64,000 nt of DNA from Lophium mytilinum (Eukaryota; Ascomycota; Dothideomycetes; Mytilinidiales; Mytilinidiaceae). The DNA lies in contig MU004196.1 in NCBI GenBank assembly GCA_010093605.1, positions 212,255-276,254 on the forward strand, in the 5' to 3' direction. The notes under the pieces are model-generated. The model was not told the DNA's origin. It did no database searches and saw only the letters and a program-made list of their open reading frames with translations. Of this stretch, positions 59,789-64,000 are shown one piece after another. Both the position numbers and the translations under genes were made by a program. How positions within the stretch are numbered: the first letter of the stretch is position 1; each line of letters begins with the position of its first letter.

Positions 59789-61086
59789 ATGGCTGACCTC
59801 TCCAACCGCCCCTACATCCATTGGAACGACCCCAATGTCGAAAAGATTCCGCCAAATGAAGCCGAGGACATTCAAGCTGTGGCAGACATGATCAATCTGA
59901 TCCAGAAAACCCACTATAACAAGACGAGACACGCGTATGGAGGAACACACGCTCGCACCCAAGGCGTCGTCAAAGGGACCTTCGTGGTCCCTGATGACCT
60001 CCCGAAACATCTCAAGCAGACCGAGCTATTCGAGAAGGGTGGAGAGTATCAATGTATTTGCAGGTACAGCAGTGAGCCCGGTGATCCAGGCCTTGACGTA
60101 AGTCAACCGGGCGTTTGAGATTTAGGAAAGGGGTAATCTTGGGGATGAGACTCATGATACTGAGGAAGAAGAATTGGTAATTACCATGAAACAGCTAACA
60201 AACCTCCCAGGATCGCATTCCTCAACCACGCGGCTTCGCCATGAAACTATTTGACGTCCACGGCAAGATGTTCTCCGGTTTTGATTGGCCAACGCAAGAC
60301 ATCGAGTTCAACTCCACCCCGGCTCTCGACCTTGCCGACGCAAAGACAACAAAGGAAATTATAGATCTCCGCATAAATTACGGCAACGACAAGCCCGAGC
60401 TATACAAACATCTTGAGAAACGTGAAGATACTACACTGCAAAAGGGACGCGACGGAGTCCGTAACACGCATCTTGAATCTACGCGCCAGTACTCGCAAAC
60501 TGCGTATCGCTTCGGGGACTACGTGATCAAGTATTGCCTCGTGCCGAGCTCCGAGACGCAGAAGAAAATGTACGATGAGACGGTTAAGCCGGAAGATGGT
60601 GACGATATCCTGTCGCGCTGGCTGAAGAGCTTCCACGAAGACCATGACGCAGAATACCTGTTCCAGGTGCAACTTTGTGAGAATTTGGAGGACCAGCCCG
60701 TGGAGTATGCGGGCAAAGTGTGGGATCCGGAAAAGTACCCGTGGCAGACGGTTGCGACTTTGAAGATTCCGAAACAAGATAGTTTTAATTACGAAAGGAA
60801 AATGTTCTGGGAGGATCATATGCGCGTTGACCCGTGGCACGGGCTCATAAGCCTGCAGCCGCTCGGGGGCCCGAATCGGTTGAGGAGAGTTGGTAAGTTG
60901 TGCATTTCTACGTGAGTCTGATGAATTTGAAGTAGTATCGGATGCGTCTTGGTTGGTTTGGGTTGCAAATTCGCACAATGCTAACTTTGTGTGTTTGATG
61001 TAGTATACCCAGCTAGCAGCGCCATGCGGAGGAAGCTGAACGGCAGGAAGGAGTTCAACGTTACATCCATAAACGATATACCGTAA
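59789..61086 (+). CDS. Catalase-fold heme protein (distant, small)
   Basis: Three exons, 59789..60097, 60211..60892 and 61004..61086, giving 357 aa. The N-terminal part has YGGTHARTQGVVKGTF, corresponding in position to the catalase block with the distal His. Then FEKGGEYQCICRYSSEPGDP, PRGFAMKLFDVHGKMF (the catalase rGfAvKf.d motif) and a late DPWHGLISLQPLGGPNRLRR segment, typical of the srpA-related catalase-like proteins. It is shorter than true catalases (about 480-700 aa) and ends before the flavodoxin-like region. The family binds heme; whether it degrades peroxide is open. No signal peptide is seen. The last exon is just 83 nt. Confidence 0.78.
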
Positions 61087-61774
61087 GGTGGTTGGGAGTA
61101 TCGTGAGCGGGAAACTGAGCAGGATCATACTGTACATACATACCATCTGTTAGCTAGAATAATGACGACTTCCTGTTTGGCTGATTCCGAGACTGGTGCT
61201 CTGAAACACTAGGGGCACTGTAAAGCTACATTTTTTAATCAGAAGATAGTGACACCGTTCATCTGATAAAGCTCCTTTTGTGGCTGGCGCTCTCCCCGTC
61301 GTTGTAATTGATGCCTCAGCGATGCTGTATAAATCTCCACGCAGTTACGTGCGAAAAGATGGCAATGTGGAGCGGCTGGAGCACTGCTTCGCCTTCAAGC
61401 CGTATGCGCTGCCCATCGGCAATCTCGAGTCTATGTTGCAGCTGTCAGATGCGCCTGAGGCCATGTTCAAGCCGCAAAATACTTCGGGGTGTTGCAGGAG
61501 GTGGCCATCCCGTGAGGCATCTGAGGCCCCGTGGCTGGCTATGGTAGCGTTGGAGGATAGCTGATCATACAGTACTTCTCGCCGCCCGCATTGGCAGTGT
61601 CCTCACCCTTCAGGCCATGAAGTGAGGTTGCTTCTCTCACGCGAGCGCGCGCCTTCGTCGTCGCTGCTCCCGCGAATCGGATCGTCCTTCCAAAGTTCCA
61701 TGGGTCGCGCCAGAAGCTTGGGGCTTCGACGTCAACACCAAGCTCTATATCAACGTCCCCATTCTTCAGTAACG
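61087..61774. other. Intergenic region, tandem genes
   Basis: About 690 bp between catalase-fold and lipoate ligase genes. A 94-codon frame at 61280..61564 starts with ATG and GC-rich codons but has no known domain. The first possible ATG of the ligase (61700) lies at its right end. Confidence 0.4.
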
Positions 61775-63226
61775 ATGATGGCTCCATCTAGGGGCATGCG
61801 CCAGCTGCAGCAAGCTTCGCACAAGCTGCTGGCAAGCGGTGGGAGGCGTGGCGGCCACAGGGGCATTACGTCGCTTGCGCAAACGATTTCCAACCCCATC
61901 CAGAGCTACATTTCCGAAAGCAACGACCCTTACCTCAACCTCTCCATTGAACACTACCTCCTTCAGAAGTCGCCGCCCGACTCCACGATACTCTTCCTCT
62001 ACACAAACCGGCCATGCGTAGTCATCGGGCGCAACCAGAACCCCTGGCTGGAGGTCAACCTGGGCATACTGAAGGCGGGGAGCTCAACGCCAGCGAGAGA
62101 GGATGGACAACCAGTCATCGGCAACGTGGACCTAGTGCGCCGTCGCTCAGGAGGTGGCACCGTCTTCCATGATGAGGGCAACGTCAATTGGAGCGTTATA
62201 TGCCCACCGGCAGACTTCACGCGCGATAAGCATGCTGAGATGGTCGTGCGGGCGCTCCGCAAGCTGGGCATCGACCGGGCCAGAGTTAACGAGCGACACG
62301 ACATCGTCCTAGACCAAGGCAATCGAAGTGGCAGAAGCGACCCCCAAGATACCCATAGGACGCCATATACGGTCGACGACGGAGCTGGCCCACGGCCGCT
62401 GAAGGTATCGGGATCGGCATACAAGCTCACCCGGAACAGAGCTCTCCACCATGGAACCTGTCTCTTGCGATCGCCAAACCTCGTGACTATACCGCAATAC
62501 CTCCACTCGCCGGCAAAACCGTACCTCAAAGCACGGGGCGTCGAGAGCGTAAGCTCGCCGGTCGCGAATATCGGGTTGAGCAACCAGGCGTTTCAGAAGC
62601 AAGTTCAAGAAGAATTTGCGCGAATGTATTCCGGTGTACCAGCGGCGAACGGGGTCGACCAGTCGCTTCTCAGCACTCCTGAAATCAGCAAGGGATACGA
62701 TGAGCTCAGAGTATGTCATCTCATGAACCCTCCCGTGGTCTTCAACAGGATTGCTGACTTGATTTAGACTTTGGATTGGACGTATTCTCAAACCCCTCAA
62801 TTTACTCTGTCGAGCCACCCCGAACTCGACGAAGATCCGCAAGTTTTGGTGCATGGTCGTTCAGATACATCCCCAGTACCATGGTTTCATCCAAAGGTGA
62901 GCATTCGACTTTCTAGTCTTTCGGCGGACCTAAGATCGACATAAGGTCGAGAGAGCCCTTGTGAAGACATAGCTGACCCTGTTGAGCAGATTCCAGTCAT
63001 TTTTAAGGTTCAGCATGGTGCCATTGTTGACGTCGAATCATCTACAATGTCAGCTCAGAACCTCGAGGTTTTATCGACCCTGAAAGACCAAAAGATACAA
63101 GAGCTGGAGAAATTGACATACGAGCTTGAAAGAGAAGGAGACGAAAATTCCACGATGATTCGACCTGTCGCCAACTGGCTTGAGGCGATGCTGCCAATAG
63201 TGGATGTGGCACTTTCGAAGGACTGA
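61775..63226 (+). CDS. AIM22: Mitochondrial lipoate-protein ligase (LplA/Aim22 type)
   Basis: Attaches lipoate to E2 and GcvH proteins in mitochondria. Three exons, 61775..62710, 62768..62896 and 62990..63226, giving 433 aa from the ATG at 61775; 61700 is an alternative giving 25 more residues. The presequence is rich in Arg, Ser and Gln (MMAPSRGMRQLQQASHKLL). Catalytic domain: NDPYLNLSIEHYLLQ, LYTNRPCVVIGRNQNPW, RRRSGGGTVFHDEGN (the lipoate-AMP loop), NERHDIVLD and the key KVSGSAYK lysine motif. The C-terminal part is variable and ends LEAMLPIVDVALSKD. All motifs are present, so it should be active. The symbol follows the yeast name for this family. Confidence 0.9.
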
Positions 63227-64000
63227 ACACAGCTCTCGAAAACGCGATGTTCAACTTACTGTCGATTGCTTTGCAACCGTCTACTACCACACTTGCCCTG
63301 GACTAGTCTAGCCTTGACTGGATTTAAAAGGCAGTTTGCAAGGGATGCTAATTCCTACCTGTTACATCCAGCATATTATAGTATAGGATGAGACGTCGTG
63401 ACACCGACTAATTCGAGGACGGACAGGAAGAAGGCGAGACCTCTCGTTGAAGACTTAGCAATTCTTGTTTTCAAGTCCGACAACCTCTCTGACTAATGAT
63501 AATTAACGTCGATGGCCGTAGGAGCTAGCAAATACAGTGCTGAACTCTCTGAGAAAGGATGAGTGCTGGAAACTATTCATGCTATCTGAGCAGAGAACCT
63601 GTTGCCAGTCAACACGAGTCTTTGTCTTATCCACGTTAGCTTGCTTATAAACAGTCTTCCTTTGGCATCGTATGCTATTTCGTAACCAATATGCCTTCTT
63701 TTTCCTTCCTTGTTGTCAACCTCTTTCTTTGAGAGGACAACTCTCCTCTGTCTCTTTGATGTCCATTGAACGAGTAAGACATCTCATGAGCAACTGGAAT
63801 TCGTCATAACATCCAGTCTTTCGTCTTCCTTTCCATTATGCTTTTTTTCTTGCTCCCGATCATTTCCTGCTGTCAACTTTCAATTCTATGGCATCGATGC
63901 CGTCTGTGATCTTGGCTTTCAGCGTTCGTTTGATTCCAAGATACCGAAGCTCAGTCCGGAGGCCAGAACCCTATCGCGTTAGCCTAGGACCAATGATCCA
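63227..64000. other. Right-edge region
   Basis: Pyrimidine-rich DNA with CTTTCTT and TTTCCTTCC tracts from 63650 onward. No gene is seen; it may be promoter or UTR of a gene outside the window. Confidence 0.4.

Overview
The window is nuclear DNA of a filamentous ascomycete (Pezizomycotina; Dothideomycetes is my guess, at low confidence). The evidence is many 45-120 nt introns with GT..CTAAC..AG signals, a Zn2Cys6 regulator, an AROM/QutR-type protein, septin CDC10 and a compact layout with genes on both strands. I reconstructed 22 protein-coding genes by splicing. Exon phases and stop codons agree throughout, and exon coordinates are in each entry. There is also one tRNA gene and one small DNA-transposon derivative.

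Layout. 0-6 kb: a BTB/POZ protein, then ALG10 (N-glycan glucosyltransferase) divergent from PSF2 (GINS replication complex). 5.6-12.1 kb: a 6.5 kb stretch with no gene I can support. 12-21 kb: an SH3-RasGEF of the Cdc25 type, a CHY/RING E3 ligase and ribosomal protein eL31. 22-29 kb: a Zn2Cys6 transcription factor, degenerate AT-rich DNA, a pogo-like MITE and a QutR-like protein with lost catalytic residues. 29-33 kb: mostly non-coding, with an unusual tRNA-Arg(TCT) and a steroid 5-alpha-reductase-family gene. 33-44 kb: an accessory-looking block with a 1499-aa homeodomain-like/C2H2/kinase fusion, two nucleotidyltransferase-like genes and a tetraspan membrane protein. 44-54 kb: housekeeping genes (SKI8, mitochondrial L32, septin CDC10, guanylate kinase) plus an acetolactate-synthase-like gene. 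54-63 kb: a MIT-domain kinase, a Rud3-like golgin, a catalase-fold protein and a mitochondrial lipoate-protein ligase.

The genes do not form one pathway or an obvious metabolite cluster. Most are conserved single genes; the accessory material sits at 25-31 kb and 33-44 kb. The most surprising item is the tRNA-Arg gene. Its T arm is split by a 55-nt insert that carries the marks of a spliceosomal intron, while the rest of the cloverleaf and the Pol III signals are intact. Next are the transcription-factor/kinase fusion and the acetolactate synthase carrying Leu at the classic herbicide-resistance Trp position.
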